Assembly: GCA_947472705.1 (NCBI GenBank)
Contig: CANJDA010000002.1
Coordinates: 1 to 35,596, forward strand
DNA: 35,596 bases
Direction: 5' to 3'
Source of the DNA: Flavobacteriaceae bacterium
GTDB lineage: Bacteria; Bacteroidota; Bacteroidia; Flavobacteriales; Flavobacteriaceae
Positions 1 through 9,297 of the stretch are shown piece by piece (within the stretch, counting starts at the first letter, position 1; each line of letters opens with the position of its first letter). The notes beneath the pieces are model-generated. The model did not search any database, had not been told where the DNA came from, and saw only the letters and a list, made by a program, of their open reading frames with translations. The position numbers and the translations under genes are program-made.

Positions 1-2046
1 GCTCGAATTTTTGGTTGGATTTTCAGAAAGATAGGCCAACCAACTGTAATAGGCGAAATAATAGCAGGAATTGTTTTGGGACCTTCCCTTTTTGGGTTGT
101 ATTTTCCCGATATGAAAGACGCCTTATTTCCTGTTGATTCTTTAGGCAATCTTCAATTGTTAAGCCAAGTAGGATTAATCCTTTTCATGTTTGTTGTGGG
201 GATGGAATTAGATTTGAAAGTATTAAAAAACAAAGCCAATGAAGCAGTGGTTATTAGCCACGCTAGTATAGTTATCCCTTTTGCTTTAGGTATTGGTTTG
301 TCTTATTATATCTATCATCAGTTTGCGCCAGCAGGAGTTGAATTTTTATCTTTCAGTTTATTTATGGGTATTGCCATGAGTATTACGGCCTTTCCCGTTT
401 TAGCCCGAATAGTTCAAGAAAGAGGTATTCACAAAACTAGATTGGGAACTATAGTAATTACTTGTGCTGCAGCTGATGACATTACAGCTTGGTGTATTTT
501 GGCAGTTGTTATAGCTATAGTAAAAGCTGGAAGTTTTGTCAGTTCACTATATGTTATCGGCTTGGCTATTGTTTATGTATTATTGATGCTTTTGGTAGTA
601 AAGCCTTTCTTAAAAAGAGTTGGTGATTTATATGGAAAAAAAGACAATATCAAAAAACCAGTGGTTGCCATTTTCCTTTTAACCTTAATAGTTTCAGCTT
701 ATGTGACCGAAATTATAGGGATTCATGCCTTATTTGGTGCTTTTATGATGGGAGTAATCATGCCCGATATTTCAAAATTTAGAAACTTCTTTATAGAAAA
801 AGTAGAGGATGTTGCTATGATTTTACTGCTACCGTTGTTTTTTGTATTCACTGGATTACGAACAGAAATCGGATTAATCAATGAGCCTTATTTGTGGAAG
901 ATAACAGGATGTATAATTGCAGTAGCTGTTGCTGGAAAATTTTTCGGAAGTGCTTTGGCGGCAAAATTTGTGGGTCAAAATTGGCGTGAAAGTTTAACCA
1001 TTGGTGCTTTGATGAATACCAGAGGTTTGATGGAATTAGTAGTATTAAATATAGGATACGAATTGGGAGTGCTTTCACCAAAAATTTTCACGATGATGGT
1101 AATTATGGCTCTAGTAACTACGTTTATGACAGGGCCAGCTCTGGATATTATCAATTTTATATTTAAAGCTAAAGACGTTATTATTCCATCTGAAATAAAA
1201 GGGAATGCCGAGTTTAAAGTATTAATCTCTTTTGGTAATAATGAAAAAGGCAAATCATTACTTCGTTTGGCAAATAGTTTTGTCAAAAAGCAAACAGAAA
1301 CCGCGAACGTTACGGCTATGCATTTATCCAACAGTGATGAAATGCATGCTTATAATTTAGAAGAATATGAAGCCGTAACTTTTGAACCCATATTGAAAGA
1401 GTCAAAAAAACTCAATCAAGAAATCACCACTATTTTTAAAGCTACAGGGGATATGGAAACTGACATTGCCGATATAGCTCAAGAAGGGAAGTATGATTTT
1501 GTTTTGGTTGGGTTAGGGAAATCTATTTTTGAGGGAACATTACTAGGGAAAGTGCTTGGGTTTACATCACGAATAATAAACCCAGACCGATTGTTAGATA
1601 AGTTTAAAGGCAAGGAAGGACTCTTTGAAAACTCTCCTTTTGATGACAGAACCCGTTTAATCATTTCCAAAACCAAAACACCACTAGGCATTTTAATTGA
1701 TAAAGATTTACATAATGTCAATAAAGTTTTTGTGGGAGTGTTCACTATTGGCGATGTGTTCTTGATTGATTATGCTCAAAAATTGATTTACAATAACGAT
1801 TCACATGTAACCATTTTAGAAAATAATGGTCAATCCAAAAATAACTTTATTGTTGAAAATGCATTTGAAGCATTGGAACAAAAGCACCCTAATAATATTG
1901 AGGTTTTAAGTAGAGAAAAAATTAGTAAGCCACTTTTAGCCGAGCAGGATCTGGTTATTTTTAGTTTGGAAACTTGGAAAAAACTAGTTGATGATGAAGT
2001 AACTTGGTTGACTGATATTCCTTCGGTATTAATTATCAAACCATAA
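1..2046 (+). CDS. Kef-type (CPA2) cation:proton antiporter, 5' partial
   Basis: This is an integral membrane antiporter of the CPA2/Kef family that would exchange Na+ or K+ for H+ across the inner membrane. The frame is open to base 1 and encodes family-typical residues (GQPTVIGEIIAGIVLGPS) before the ORF-track start, which is an internal TTG at 76, so the gene begins outside the window. The Na_H_Exchanger domain, with many hydrophobic segments, fills about the first 400 residues visible. The ion-binding DD pair is in the segment CAAADDITAW. The last ~270 residues are soluble and start with KVLISFGNNEKGKSLL, which looks like a universal-stress-protein-type regulatory tail. It ends one base short of the convergent DUF5686 gene. 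Family assignment is firm; the transported ion is not known. Confidence 0.9.
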   Translation, partial: ARIFGWIFRKIGQPTVIGEIIAGIVLGPSLFGLYFPDMKDALFPVDSLGNLQLLSQVGLILFMFVVGMELDLKVLKNKANEAVVISHASIVIPFALGIGLSYYIYHQFAPAGVEFLSFSLFMGIAMSITAFPVLARIVQERGIHKTRLGTIVITCAAADDITAWCILAVVIAIVKAGSFVSSLYVIGLAIVYVLLMLLVVKPFLKRVGDLYGKKDNIKKPVVAIFLLTLIVSAYVTEIIGIHALFGAFMMGVIMPDISKFRNFFIEKVEDVAMILLLPLFFVFTGLRTEIGLINEPYLWKITGCIIAVAVAGKFFGSALAAKFVGQNWRESLTIGALMNTRGLMELVVLNIGYELGVLSPKIFTMMVIMALVTTFMTGPALDIINFIFKAKDVIIPSEIKGNAEFKVLISFGNNEKGKSLLRLANSFVKKQTETANVTAMHLSNSDEMHAYNLEEYEAVTFEPILKESKKLNQEITTIFKATGDMETDIADIAQEGKYDFVLVGLGKSIFEGTLLGKVLGFTSRIINPDRLLDKFKGKEGLFENSPFDDRTRLIISKTKTPLGILIDKDLHNVNKVFVGVFTIGDVFLIDYAQKLIYNNDSHVTILENNGQSKNNFIVENAFEALEQKHPNNIEVLSREKISKPLLAEQDLVIFSLETWKKLVDDEVTWLTDIPSVLIIKP

Positions 2047-2047
2047 C

Positions 2048-4540
2048 TTAAAAACCTAAATCCAAAATAAAACTCAATTTTATAGCTAAATTATCTTCAA
2101 ATTTTGGTAACTGGTTGGGGCCATAACGATAGAAGGCGGTAAGTCCAAATCCTTTGTAAATTTTGTTAAGCTCTATTCCCGATTCGAATAATCCTTTATC
2201 AAGGGTTTTGTATTTAATTCCTAAATGGCGTTCAGGATGTTCTAAATTTCCCCAAACCATTCTAGTGACCAAAACGAATGAAGGCCTAACTTTTCGTAAT
2301 AATTCTACACGTTTAAAACCGTGTTTAAACTGCATCATTACAAATTCGTTTGAAAAAAACTCATTAAAATACATGGTTTCAAAACTATTTTTTCCTGCAA
2401 TGGTAATTCTTTGTAAAAGCTTGTCTTTTGTCAAGTTATTCGGGGAAGTATTATACAAATGAGTTAAGGGAACAGCGCCAAAACCATAACCTGCTTGTAA
2501 TAAAATTTCTGACTTCTGTCCGTTTAAATATTTTTTTTCATACTCAATTCGGGCATCAATTTTACCAAAATCGAAGTCGTTATTTAAAAAATGAGGAATC
2601 GATTTAGTAAATTGTAATGAAAATTTAGGAAACCTTTTTTCATATTCAATCCTGCCATTCGGGGTTTGCATATGATCACTAAAAGGATTCCACTGAATAC
2701 AAAACATTGCAGTAGTGACTCTAAAATCATGATAAGGTTTTCCGCCATATTGAAAAGTATAATCAAATAATGGGCTGATTTCACTATAAGTTAACTGCCA
2801 AATGCTTTCAGTTTTTGGAATAATTTTGGTTTCAATATAACCCCGCCAAGTTTTGTGATTATAGAACGTACTAATGTTAATTGGTCTTGGATCATACAAT
2901 TTAAAAGCTCTTTTATCTGTTGCAAAATACGTACTGGCAATCTCACGAAGATCATCGGTGTAGGAACCTCCAAGCCAAGTATTGGAAGTGTTGCCAACTC
3001 TTGCTGCTGCGCCAATATGATATTTGATAGTTTCATCTTTCAAGCCATAAGCTGTGTAACCATCAAGGCGAAATTTTCGTGAAAACATTTCATTAGTAAT
3101 ACCACCAATTCCAAAACGGAAACCTTCAAAATTGTTATAACTAATCAGGTATCGCAGATCATAATCAAACAAACCAGAGAGTATATAGCCGTTTAGAATT
3201 TTACGTCCAAATAATAGTTTTTTTTCGATATTTTCTTTAGTGGCTACACTATCTAAGGTAAAATAGGTTCTTTCACTTCGGGTGTCTAAACTATCAATTC
3301 TGTTTTCTTTCCAAAAAACATCATCTCGAGAACTCGCATTATTTTTAACGTCTATAGTAATTGATGATTTTTTTATTTTCAAATCCTTATTTACTGCTAA
3401 ATCATAAATATGCATTTCTGAGGATAAATAGGAAAAGTCAGAAGCATATTTTTGTGAGTTTGTTTTTTCATCATCATTTTCGGCAGAAAACTCAATTCTT
3501 CCTCCTAAAATAGAGGTTGGTTCTTTGCTTTTCCCTTTAACAATTTTGAAATTTTTAAGGGTAGGAAACCAAATATTTTCTCCTGGTAGGTAACTAAATT
3601 CATGAATACCAGTAATATTCAACACTCCTCGAATTCGCATGATTGCTTTAGCAATACCAAAGTTTTCTTTATCTACATAAAGCAATCCTTCTAGACCTTT
3701 AGAACTGGTTTTATTTTTAAAATATATTACTATCACATTTCTATTTTGGATAATGGTAGTATCTAAAATTTGGTATCTGTATTCCTTAAGAGCGTTGTTT
3801 GCAATAGGGCTTTTGTATTTGGTTTCAAACAATTCATATTTCTCATCATATACAGAAAATGATTGCAAACTGAACCCCAATATTTCATAGATAGGCTCTT
3901 TAAAACCAGCCATTTTGGTACCAAGTATAGTTTCTTTTAAAATTGGTTTTTCAAATTGATATTGGGACACTTTTTCGGTTAGAAACAAATGTTGCTTGTC
4001 GATTATTTTTTTAAACTTATAATTAGAAGAGTCAATTTTTTCAATTATATTTTTGGTTACTGCATTAACAAATACAGTATCAATTTTGCCAGAAATCGAA
4101 TCAGGATTGGCGGTAATCATTAATTTATTGTATGATTTGAACTCAAAACTTTTTAGTTTTTTTTGAGGATTGTTGCTTTCTTTTTGAGCAATAACTTTTG
4201 CAATAATACTATTTGCTGGATTAATATTGGAAATAATAACTTCGTGCAAAGCATTTTCTTTTGGCGAAAGCAATATGGTAAAAAAAGATTTAGATTCAGT
4301 TAACGAAATTGTTTTTGATTCAAAACCCACATAAGTAACCGTAAAATTATCAGGGAGTGAGGATAGTATGAAATGAAATTTTCCATCAACATCTGATATA
4401 GTGGAGCCTCCATTTTTAGTTGTGATAGTTGCAAAAGGAAGCCCTTTTTTGCTTTCAGAATCTTTTACAATCCCATTGATTTGGAATTGTGCTTGAAGCG
4501 TTAGTGTAAAAAAGAAAAGCAGTATAAAAATTGGCTTCAT
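2048..4540 (-). CDS. DUF5686 / carboxypeptidase-regulatory-like outer-membrane protein
   Basis: The 830-residue protein starts with a Sec signal peptide (MKPIFILLFFFTLTLQAQ). A carboxypeptidase-D regulatory-like beta-sandwich follows at about residues 20-105 (GIVKDSESKKGLPFATI, then DVDGKFHF). The long remainder is rich in aromatic, beta-strand-like segments and ends in FILDLGF, a terminus typical of outer-membrane barrels. This layout matches the Bacteroidota DUF5686 family, whose molecular function is unknown. Location in the outer membrane is inferred. A possible -7 element, TATTTTTG on the minus strand, lies at 4569-4576. It stands alone between the antiporter and the frr terminator. Confidence 0.85.
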   Translation of the reverse strand: MKPIFILLFFFTLTLQAQFQINGIVKDSESKKGLPFATITTKNGGSTISDVDGKFHFILSSLPDNFTVTYVGFESKTISLTESKSFFTILLSPKENALHEVIISNINPANSIIAKVIAQKESNNPQKKLKSFEFKSYNKLMITANPDSISGKIDTVFVNAVTKNIIEKIDSSNYKFKKIIDKQHLFLTEKVSQYQFEKPILKETILGTKMAGFKEPIYEILGFSLQSFSVYDEKYELFETKYKSPIANNALKEYRYQILDTTIIQNRNVIVIYFKNKTSSKGLEGLLYVDKENFGIAKAIMRIRGVLNITGIHEFSYLPGENIWFPTLKNFKIVKGKSKEPTSILGGRIEFSAENDDEKTNSQKYASDFSYLSSEMHIYDLAVNKDLKIKKSSITIDVKNNASSRDDVFWKENRIDSLDTRSERTYFTLDSVATKENIEKKLLFGRKILNGYILSGLFDYDLRYLISYNNFEGFRFGIGGITNEMFSRKFRLDGYTAYGLKDETIKYHIGAAARVGNTSNTWLGGSYTDDLREIASTYFATDKRAFKLYDPRPINISTFYNHKTWRGYIETKIIPKTESIWQLTYSEISPLFDYTFQYGGKPYHDFRVTTAMFCIQWNPFSDHMQTPNGRIEYEKRFPKFSLQFTKSIPHFLNNDFDFGKIDARIEYEKKYLNGQKSEILLQAGYGFGAVPLTHLYNTSPNNLTKDKLLQRITIAGKNSFETMYFNEFFSNEFVMMQFKHGFKRVELLRKVRPSFVLVTRMVWGNLEHPERHLGIKYKTLDKGLFESGIELNKIYKGFGLTAFYRYGPNQLPKFEDNLAIKLSFILDLGF

Positions 4541-4581
4541 TAGAAAGGGATTGGCTCAAAATCTTTTACAAAAATAGGAAT

Positions 4582-4607
4582 AAAAAAATCCGCACAGAGC
4601 GGATTTT
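4582..4607 (-). terminator. Intrinsic terminator of pyrH-frr
   Basis: A perfect 9-bp stem (AAAATCCGC / GCGGATTTT) with the 5-nt loop ACAGA lies just past the frr stop. Read on the minus strand the stem is followed by a run of seven T. This is a strong factor-independent terminator that separates frr from the DUF5686 gene. Confidence 0.9.
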
Positions 4608-4625
4608 AATATTGAATTAACAAAG

Positions 4626-5186
4626 TTACACTTTCATGATTTCGGCTTCTTTGATGGTCAAATGTTCTTCAATTTTTCTGATGAAAGAATCTGTCAGTTT
4701 TTGAACATCGTCTTCAGCTGTTTTACATACGTCTTCAGAAACACCGTCTTTTTCTAATTTTTTTATTTCAGTATTTGCATCTTTACGTGCGTTTCGAATA
4801 CCAATTTTTGCATCTTCTGCTTCTGCTTTTGCCTGTTTGACTAATTCGCGTCTTCTTTCTTCAGTCAGTGCCGGGACATTGATAATAATGTTATCGCCAT
4901 TATTCATGGGATTGAAACCAAGATTGGCAATCATTATAACCTTTTCAATAGTATGCAGCATACTTTTTTCATAAGGTTGAATAGTAATGGTTCTAGCGTC
5001 TGGAACATTGATATTTGCTACTTGTGATAGCGGAGTTTGAGAGCCATAGTAATCAACAAAAACACTTCCAAGCATTTGTGGTGATGCTTTTCCAGCACGT
5101 ATATTTAAAAATTCTTTTTCTAAATGTGCGACAGAACCAGTCATTGATTCTTTAGTGCGGTCTAAAATAAATTCAATTTCTTCCAT
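4626..5186 (-). CDS. frr: Ribosome recycling factor
   Basis: RRF splits the post-termination ribosome together with EF-G. The protein is 186 residues, the normal length. It has the family's N-terminal signature (HLEKEFLNIRAGKASP), the central VPDARTITIQPYEKSML segment of the beta domain, and the PALTEERRRELVKQAK helix. It lies 25 bp downstream of pyrH on the same strand, the usual bacterial pairing, and is followed by a strong terminator, so the two genes form one transcript. Confidence 0.98.
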   Translation of the reverse strand: MEEIEFILDRTKESMTGSVAHLEKEFLNIRAGKASPQMLGSVFVDYYGSQTPLSQVANINVPDARTITIQPYEKSMLHTIEKVIMIANLGFNPMNNGDNIIINVPALTEERRRELVKQAKAEAEDAKIGIRNARKDANTEIKKLEKDGVSEDVCKTAEDDVQKLTDSFIRKIEEHLTIKEAEIMKV

Positions 5187-5211
5187 TTTATTATGATTTC
5201 AGAGTGGTAAA

Positions 5212-5919
5212 CTATATTTTAACTACGGTTCCTATGTTTTCGCCTTCGCAAATTTTTAATAAATTACCCTTTTTATTCATATCAAAAACTACAATTGGTA
5301 ATTCATTTTCCTGGCTCAAAGTAAAGGCAGTTGAATCCATTACGTTTAATCCTTTTTTGATGACTTCATCAAAGGAGATACTGTCAAACTTTACAGCATT
5401 GCTGTTTTTCTCAGGATCAGAATCATAAACCCCATCAACACGAGTACCTTTTAAAATCACATCGGCATTTACTTCTACACCACGTAAAACCGCAGCAGTA
5501 TCAGTCGTGAAGTATGGGTTTCCAGTTCCAGCACCAAAAATTACTATTCTTCCTTTTTCTAGATGGCGCACTGCTCTTCTCTTGATATAAGGTTCTGCAA
5601 TAGCCTCTATTTTCAAAGCAGTTTGTAACCGAGTCAACATTCCTTTATCTTCCAAAGCTCCTTGTAGTGCCATTCCATTAATAACTGTTGCCAGCATTCC
5701 CATATAATCACCTTGTACTCTGTCCATTCCATTACTGGCGCCAGCTACTCCTCTAAAAATATTTCCACCACCAATTACTATGGCAATTTCTATTCCTTTA
5801 GCGTGAATTTCTTTAATCTCATCAGCATATTCGGATAAGCGTTTTGGGTCGATTCCATATTGTCTATCTCCCATTAACGCTTCGCCACTTAATTTTAGAA
5901 GGATTCTTTTGTATTTCAT
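5212..5919 (-). CDS. pyrH: UMP kinase
   Basis: This cytosolic amino-acid-kinase-fold enzyme phosphorylates UMP to UDP with ATP in pyrimidine nucleotide synthesis. The 235-residue sequence has the N-terminal [14 protein letters not shown], the glycine-rich [11 protein letters not shown], the [16 protein letters not shown] substrate loop and [13 protein letters not shown], all diagnostic of bacterial PyrH. It is the first gene of the pyrH-frr unit. A TATATTTG -7 element sits about 30 bp upstream (5951-5958, minus). The start ATG at 5919 gives the standard N-terminus. Confidence 0.98.
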   Translation of the reverse strand: MKYKRILLKLSGEALMGDRQYGIDPKRLSEYADEIKEIHAKGIEIAIVIGGGNIFRGVAGASNGMDRVQGDYMGMLATVINGMALQGALEDKGMLTRLQTALKIEAIAEPYIKRRAVRHLEKGRIVIFGAGTGNPYFTTDTAAVLRGVEVNADVILKGTRVDGVYDSDPEKNSNAVKFDSISFDEVIKKGLNVMDSTAFTLSQENELPIVVFDMNKKGNLLKICEGENIGTVVKI

Positions 5920-5950
5920 TACTAGCTTTAAGTTGTGTTATTAATGGATG

Positions 5951-5958
5951 CAAATATA
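5951..5958 (-). promoter_or_regulatory. Promoter -7 element for pyrH-frr
   Basis: Read on the minus strand this is TATATTTG, an exact match to the Bacteroidota -7 consensus TAnnTTTG, about 30 bp before the pyrH start. I see no clear TTG -33 element at standard spacing. Confidence 0.6.
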
Positions 5959-6033
5959 AACATATTCTGTTTTTGTACCCTATTCGTTAAAAATAATGTT
6001 TGGAAACAATTATCATGTTTTTTGGTATTTCAG

Positions 6034-6052
6034 TTTTGTAGCTTTGTGCCAA
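6034..6052 (+). promoter_or_regulatory. Promoter (-7 TAGCTTTG) for the thioredoxin-like gene; sets its start
   Basis: The 19-mer TTTTGTAGCTTTGTGCCAA contains TAGCTTTG at 6039-6046, an exact TAnnTTTG match. The same 19 bases occur at 12611-12629 ahead of another plus-strand gene. Here the element lies downstream of the ORF-track start at 5996, so translation should begin at the ATG at 6068. Confidence 0.7.
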
Positions 6053-6067
6053 AGTATTTTTGTTTCT

Positions 6068-6697
6068 ATGCAATCAATAATTGAAAAGAGTTTAGCCAAT
6101 AGTTGTTCTTATCCTGAATACAGAAACATAATAACCACTTTGTTTCAGGAAGGAAAAGTAACAGGAGAAGAACAATCGGAAGCCTTACTTCATTATACCG
6201 AATTGAATGAGGCGCGAATGAAACGCTTAGACAAAACCATCACTATTGCCATTGAAAATGCTCAAAAAATACAGCATTTAGTTAGGGAGTATATTTGGCT
6301 GGTTATTTCTGAAGGTTGGTGTGGAGATGCTACTCAAATAATACCGATTATCTATAAAATGGCCGAATACTCGGGAAAAATAGAATTGAAAATTGTCTTT
6401 AGAGATGATAATAAAGAACTGATGAATTTATTTCTAACAAATGGGACAAAATCAATTCCCAAGTTGATAGTACTAGATAAAAAAACATTGAAAGTATTGG
6501 GTGATTTCGGACCAAGACCTCATGGCGCAAAACAATTGATGCTCGACTATAAAGCGACTCACGGATTGATAGATGAAATGGCCAAAACCAACTTACAGCT
6601 TTGGTATCTACACGATAAAGGATTGTCTACACAAAATGAAATAACCGATTTGATGTCTATTTTTGAGTTAAAGACACTTCAAACTTCTCAGGGGTAA
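6068..6697 (+). CDS. Thioredoxin-fold family protein, single cysteine
   Basis: This is a 209-residue cytosolic protein of the thioredoxin-like family common in Bacteroidota (Thioredoxin_9 type). The N-terminal third is helical. The thioredoxin fold follows, with the active-site region SEGWCGDATQ and the cis-proline segment TKSIPKLIVLD. The usual CxxC is reduced to a single cysteine (WCGD), so a classical dithiol reductase activity is unlikely; the real role is not known. I chose the ATG at 6068 because a promoter -7 element sits at 6039-6046 inside the longer ORF and the added 24 residues look like translated non-coding DNA. Its 3' end overlaps the end of convergent truB by 41 bp. Confidence 0.85.
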   Translation: MQSIIEKSLANSCSYPEYRNIITTLFQEGKVTGEEQSEALLHYTELNEARMKRLDKTITIAIENAQKIQHLVREYIWLVISEGWCGDATQIIPIIYKMAEYSGKIELKIVFRDDNKELMNLFLTNGTKSIPKLIVLDKKTLKVLGDFGPRPHGAKQLMLDYKATHGLIDEMAKTNLQLWYLHDKGLSTQNEITDLMSIFELKTLQTSQG

Positions 6698-7352
6698 CAG
6701 CTTCAATAACATCATAATCCCCAATTTTAGTTCGGCGTAAGGCAGATAAATATCCACCCGATTCTATGGCTTTGCCAAAATCAAAAGCTAACGAACGGAT
6801 ATATGTCCCCTTGCTACAACGCACTCTAAAGTCAATTTCTGGCAAGGAAATTCTAGTAATCTCAAATTCGTATACAGTTGTTTTTCTAGCTTGTATCTCA
6901 ACTTCTTCTCCAGCTCTAGCATGCTCATACAAACGAACACCATCTTTTTTAATAGCAGAAAACACTGGTGGCTTTTGGTCGATTTCACCAAGAAACTTAT
7001 TAGTTGTTTCTAAAATTAGTGCTTCCGTAATATGTTCCGTTGGAAAGGTTGCATCTACTTCAGTCTCCTTGTCATAGGAGGGTGTTGTCGCTCCAAGAGT
7101 AATAGTTCCTGTATATTCTTTAGCCTGAGCTTGAATTTCGGTAATTTTCTTAGTGAACTTTCCGGTGCAAATTATTAGCAAGCCTGTTGCCAAGGGATCT
7201 AAAGTTCCGGCATGACCAATTTTGAATTTTTTAGGAAGGTCATATTTTCTTTTTAGGATGTATTTCAATTTATTAACCGCTTGAAAGGAAGACCAAGTTA
7301 ACGGTTTGTCTATCAAAAGTACTTGCCCTTCTAAAATAGCTTCGGCTGTCAT
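6657..7352 (-). CDS. truB: tRNA pseudouridine(55) synthase
   Basis: TruB makes pseudouridine 55 in the T-loop of tRNAs. At 231 residues it is near the length of short bacterial TruB enzymes. The catalytic motif GHAGTLDPLATGLL is at residues 46-59, with the nucleophile at Asp52. KPPVFSAIKKDGVRLYEHAR and CSKGTYIRSLAFDFG are also conserved. Its ATG overlaps the stop of uppP (TAATG-type, one shared base), which suggests translational coupling. It is the last gene of the ftsX-DUF3098-uppP-truB operon. There is no terminator after it; it overlaps the convergent thioredoxin-like gene by 41 bp. Confidence 0.97.
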   Translation of the reverse strand: MTAEAILEGQVLLIDKPLTWSSFQAVNKLKYILKRKYDLPKKFKIGHAGTLDPLATGLLIICTGKFTKKITEIQAQAKEYTGTITLGATTPSYDKETEVDATFPTEHITEALILETTNKFLGEIDQKPPVFSAIKKDGVRLYEHARAGEEVEIQARKTTVYEFEITRISLPEIDFRVRCSKGTYIRSLAFDFGKAIESGGYLSALRRTKIGDYDVIEAVTPEKFEVSLTQK

Positions 7353-8146
7353 TAAAGTACAAACAAAGGATGAAAGTAATTGATAACCAAAATAGCTAAC
7401 CCAACAATAATTCTGTAATACCCAAACATTTTAAATCCGTGCTTAGATAAATAACCAATGAAAGATTTTATAGCTAACATAGCCACAATAAAGGCAACGA
7501 TATTTCCAATAATCAAAAAGTTAATCTGATCATGAGTCAATACAAACCCGTCTTTATAATAGTCATAACATTTCTTAACCGTAGCACCAAGCATTGTTGG
7601 AACAGCCAAGAAAAAAGAAAATTCTGCAGCCGTTGTTCTTGATAATTTTTGTGTCATTCCGCCAATGATACTCGCGCCACTTCGTGAAACACCAGGAATC
7701 ATGGCCAAACATTGGAACAAACCTATCTTTAAAGCGGTAGTGTAACTTATTTTTTCTGTTTTCTGTGTCTCCTCCTTTTGTGTGAACCAATCATCAACTT
7801 TCAATAAAATTATTCCTCCTAAAACTAAAGAAACCGCAACGGTTATAGGATTCTCTAACAAAGCATCAATTTTTTTGCTGAAAAGCAACCCAAAAACTAC
7901 AGCCGGAATAAAAGCGACCAATAATTTAAAGTAAAAATCAAGCGTTTGAAAAAATCGTTTGAAGTACAAAACAACTACCGAAAGGATAGCGCCCAACTGT
8001 ATAACTACAGTAAATAATTTGGTAAAATCATCATGAGCAATGCCAAAAAAAGAAGAAGCAATAATCATGTGACCTGTAGAAGAAATCGGCAAAAACTCAG
8101 TAATCCCTTCAATTATAGCCAGTACAACGGCTTGAATGTAATCCAT
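7352..8146 (-). CDS. uppP: Undecaprenyl-diphosphatase
   Basis: This is an inner-membrane phosphatase that converts undecaprenyl diphosphate to the monophosphate, recycling the lipid carrier for peptidoglycan and other envelope glycans. It is the BacA/UppP type. The 264-residue protein has the two family motifs [14 protein letters not shown] (residues 13-26) and PGVSRSGAS (151-159), and about eight hydrophobic helices. Its start overlaps the stop of the DUF3098 gene by one base and its stop overlaps the truB start by one base, so the three are probably translationally coupled. Confidence 0.97.
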   Translation of the reverse strand: MDYIQAVVLAIIEGITEFLPISSTGHMIIASSFFGIAHDDFTKLFTVVIQLGAILSVVVLYFKRFFQTLDFYFKLLVAFIPAVVFGLLFSKKIDALLENPITVAVSLVLGGIILLKVDDWFTQKEETQKTEKISYTTALKIGLFQCLAMIPGVSRSGASIIGGMTQKLSRTTAAEFSFFLAVPTMLGATVKKCYDYYKDGFVLTHDQINFLIIGNIVAFIVAMLAIKSFIGYLSKHGFKMFGYYRIIVGLAILVINYFHPLFVL

Positions 8147-8382
8147 TATTTAGATTTTTTAAATATGGAATAAATCGTAATTCCAAACCCAATCAAAACA
8201 ACCGTTGGAGCCAAACGTATTCTTCTAAAGCTAAAAACATCTTCGTTAAAAACTTTTGGATCATCACTACCACCACCACTCATCAGAATAAAGCCAATAG
8301 CAATCACGGCAATCCCAATTAATAATATTTTGTAATTTATCTTTTCAAAAAGAAAGTCTGGTTTCTGCTCGTTGTTTTTCAT
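8146..8382 (-). CDS. DUF3098 small membrane protein
   Basis: The 78-residue protein has two predicted membrane helices (about residues 18-36 and 56-73). They are separated by a short polar loop with a glycine-rich stretch ([17 protein letters not shown]). This matches the small Bacteroidota family DUF3098, whose function is unknown. It sits between ftsX and uppP in an operon of envelope genes and overlaps the uppP start by one base, which suggests a role in envelope biogenesis or division. That role is inferred from context only. Confidence 0.85.
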   Translation of the reverse strand: MKNNEQKPDFLFEKINYKILLIGIAVIAIGFILMSGGGSDDPKVFNEDVFSFRRIRLAPTVVLIGFGITIYSIFKKSK

Positions 8383-8385
8383 AAT

Positions 8386-8415
8386 GTCTATTATCTATCC
8401 GTCTATTATCTATTC
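8386..8415. repeat. 15-bp tandem duplication between ftsX and the DUF3098 gene
   Basis: GTCTATTATCTATCC (8386-8400) is followed at once by GTCTATTATCTATTC (8401-8415), a 14/15 match. It fills most of the 39-bp spacer between ftsX and the DUF3098 start. It is probably simple slippage; no function is evident. Confidence 0.8.
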
Positions 8416-8421
8416 TCTCTT

Positions 8422-9297
8422 CTAATACAAATCATCAGTTCTCAAATTCAAAAAGCGTTGGGTAGCAAAGTAGGTACTGATCAAAGTAATCACAATACCT
8501 AACACGAGTACGCCCAAAAGCACTATACCAATGGCCACCTGATTTTCCAGAATACCTAAATTAGGGAAACTCGTTTGAATGTAAATTAATAAACCAATCA
8601 ATGCCAAAATGGCCAACACCGCCCCAATAAATCCAAGAATTACATTAGTTTTGATAAATGGTTTTCTGATAAAGGACTTAGTAGCTCCCACCATCTGCAT
8701 GGTTTTTATAATAAAACGATTCGAGTAAATCGATAGTCGCAGCGAACTGTTAATCAATAATACCGAAATCAATGCAAATACACCACTAATAATCAAAATC
8801 CACATACTAATATTTTTCACATTGTCGTTCACCATCGTAACCAATTGCTTGTCATAAACAACATCGGCAATCATCTCATTTTTGCGAAGTCTGCTTTCAA
8901 TTTTTGCAATTTCGGCATTGGTAACATAATCGGCTTTCAAGTGAATGTCAAACGAATTCTGCAACGGATTCACCCCCAAAAACTGCATAAAGTCTTCCCC
9001 AATCACTTTCTTGTGTTGCGCCGCCGCTTTTTCTTTCGATACATATTCAAAAGATTTAGCAAACTTAGCCGTTTTCAACTTGCTGTTAAAGGCAGTCGTA
9101 ACCGAGTCGGTCGCTTCGTTTTTAAAGAAAACCGTCATCACAATCTCTTCCTTGAAATTGTCTGATAAACGCTTGGAATTGATGACAAATAGCCCCAAGA
9201 TTCCCAACAAAAACAACACCAAAAAGATACTCAACACTACCGAAAAATAAGAGGTAATTACTCTGCGCTTCTGAAACTTTTCAAATGAGTCTGACAT
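8422..9297 (-). CDS. ftsX: Cell division protein FtsX-like permease
   Basis: FtsX is the membrane half of the FtsEX ABC complex, which acts at the division site and controls cell-wall hydrolases. The 291-residue protein has the FtsX layout. There is a short cytosolic N-terminus, a first helix at about residues 18-38, and an extracytoplasmic domain to about residue 160. The C-terminal half has three helices and includes the MQMVGATKSFIRKPF segment typical of the family. ftsE is not adjacent. It leads the operon ftsX-DUF3098-uppP-truB, so division, lipid-carrier recycling and a tRNA enzyme share a transcript. Confidence 0.93.
   Translation of the reverse strand: MSDSFEKFQKRRVITSYFSVVLSIFLVLFLLGILGLFVINSKRLSDNFKEEIVMTVFFKNEATDSVTTAFNSKLKTAKFAKSFEYVSKEKAAAQHKKVIGEDFMQFLGVNPLQNSFDIHLKADYVTNAEIAKIESRLRKNEMIADVVYDKQLVTMVNDNVKNISMWILIISGVFALISVLLINSSLRLSIYSNRFIIKTMQMVGATKSFIRKPFIKTNVILGFIGAVLAILALIGLLIYIQTSFPNLGILENQVAIGIVLLGVLVLGIVITLISTYFATQRFLNLRTDDLY

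Noticed and set aside
878-1081. Minus-strand ORF inside the antiporter gene (and similar ones at 975, 1479, 1830)
   Set aside because: Low-complexity shadow translations of a clearly real gene; no family features.
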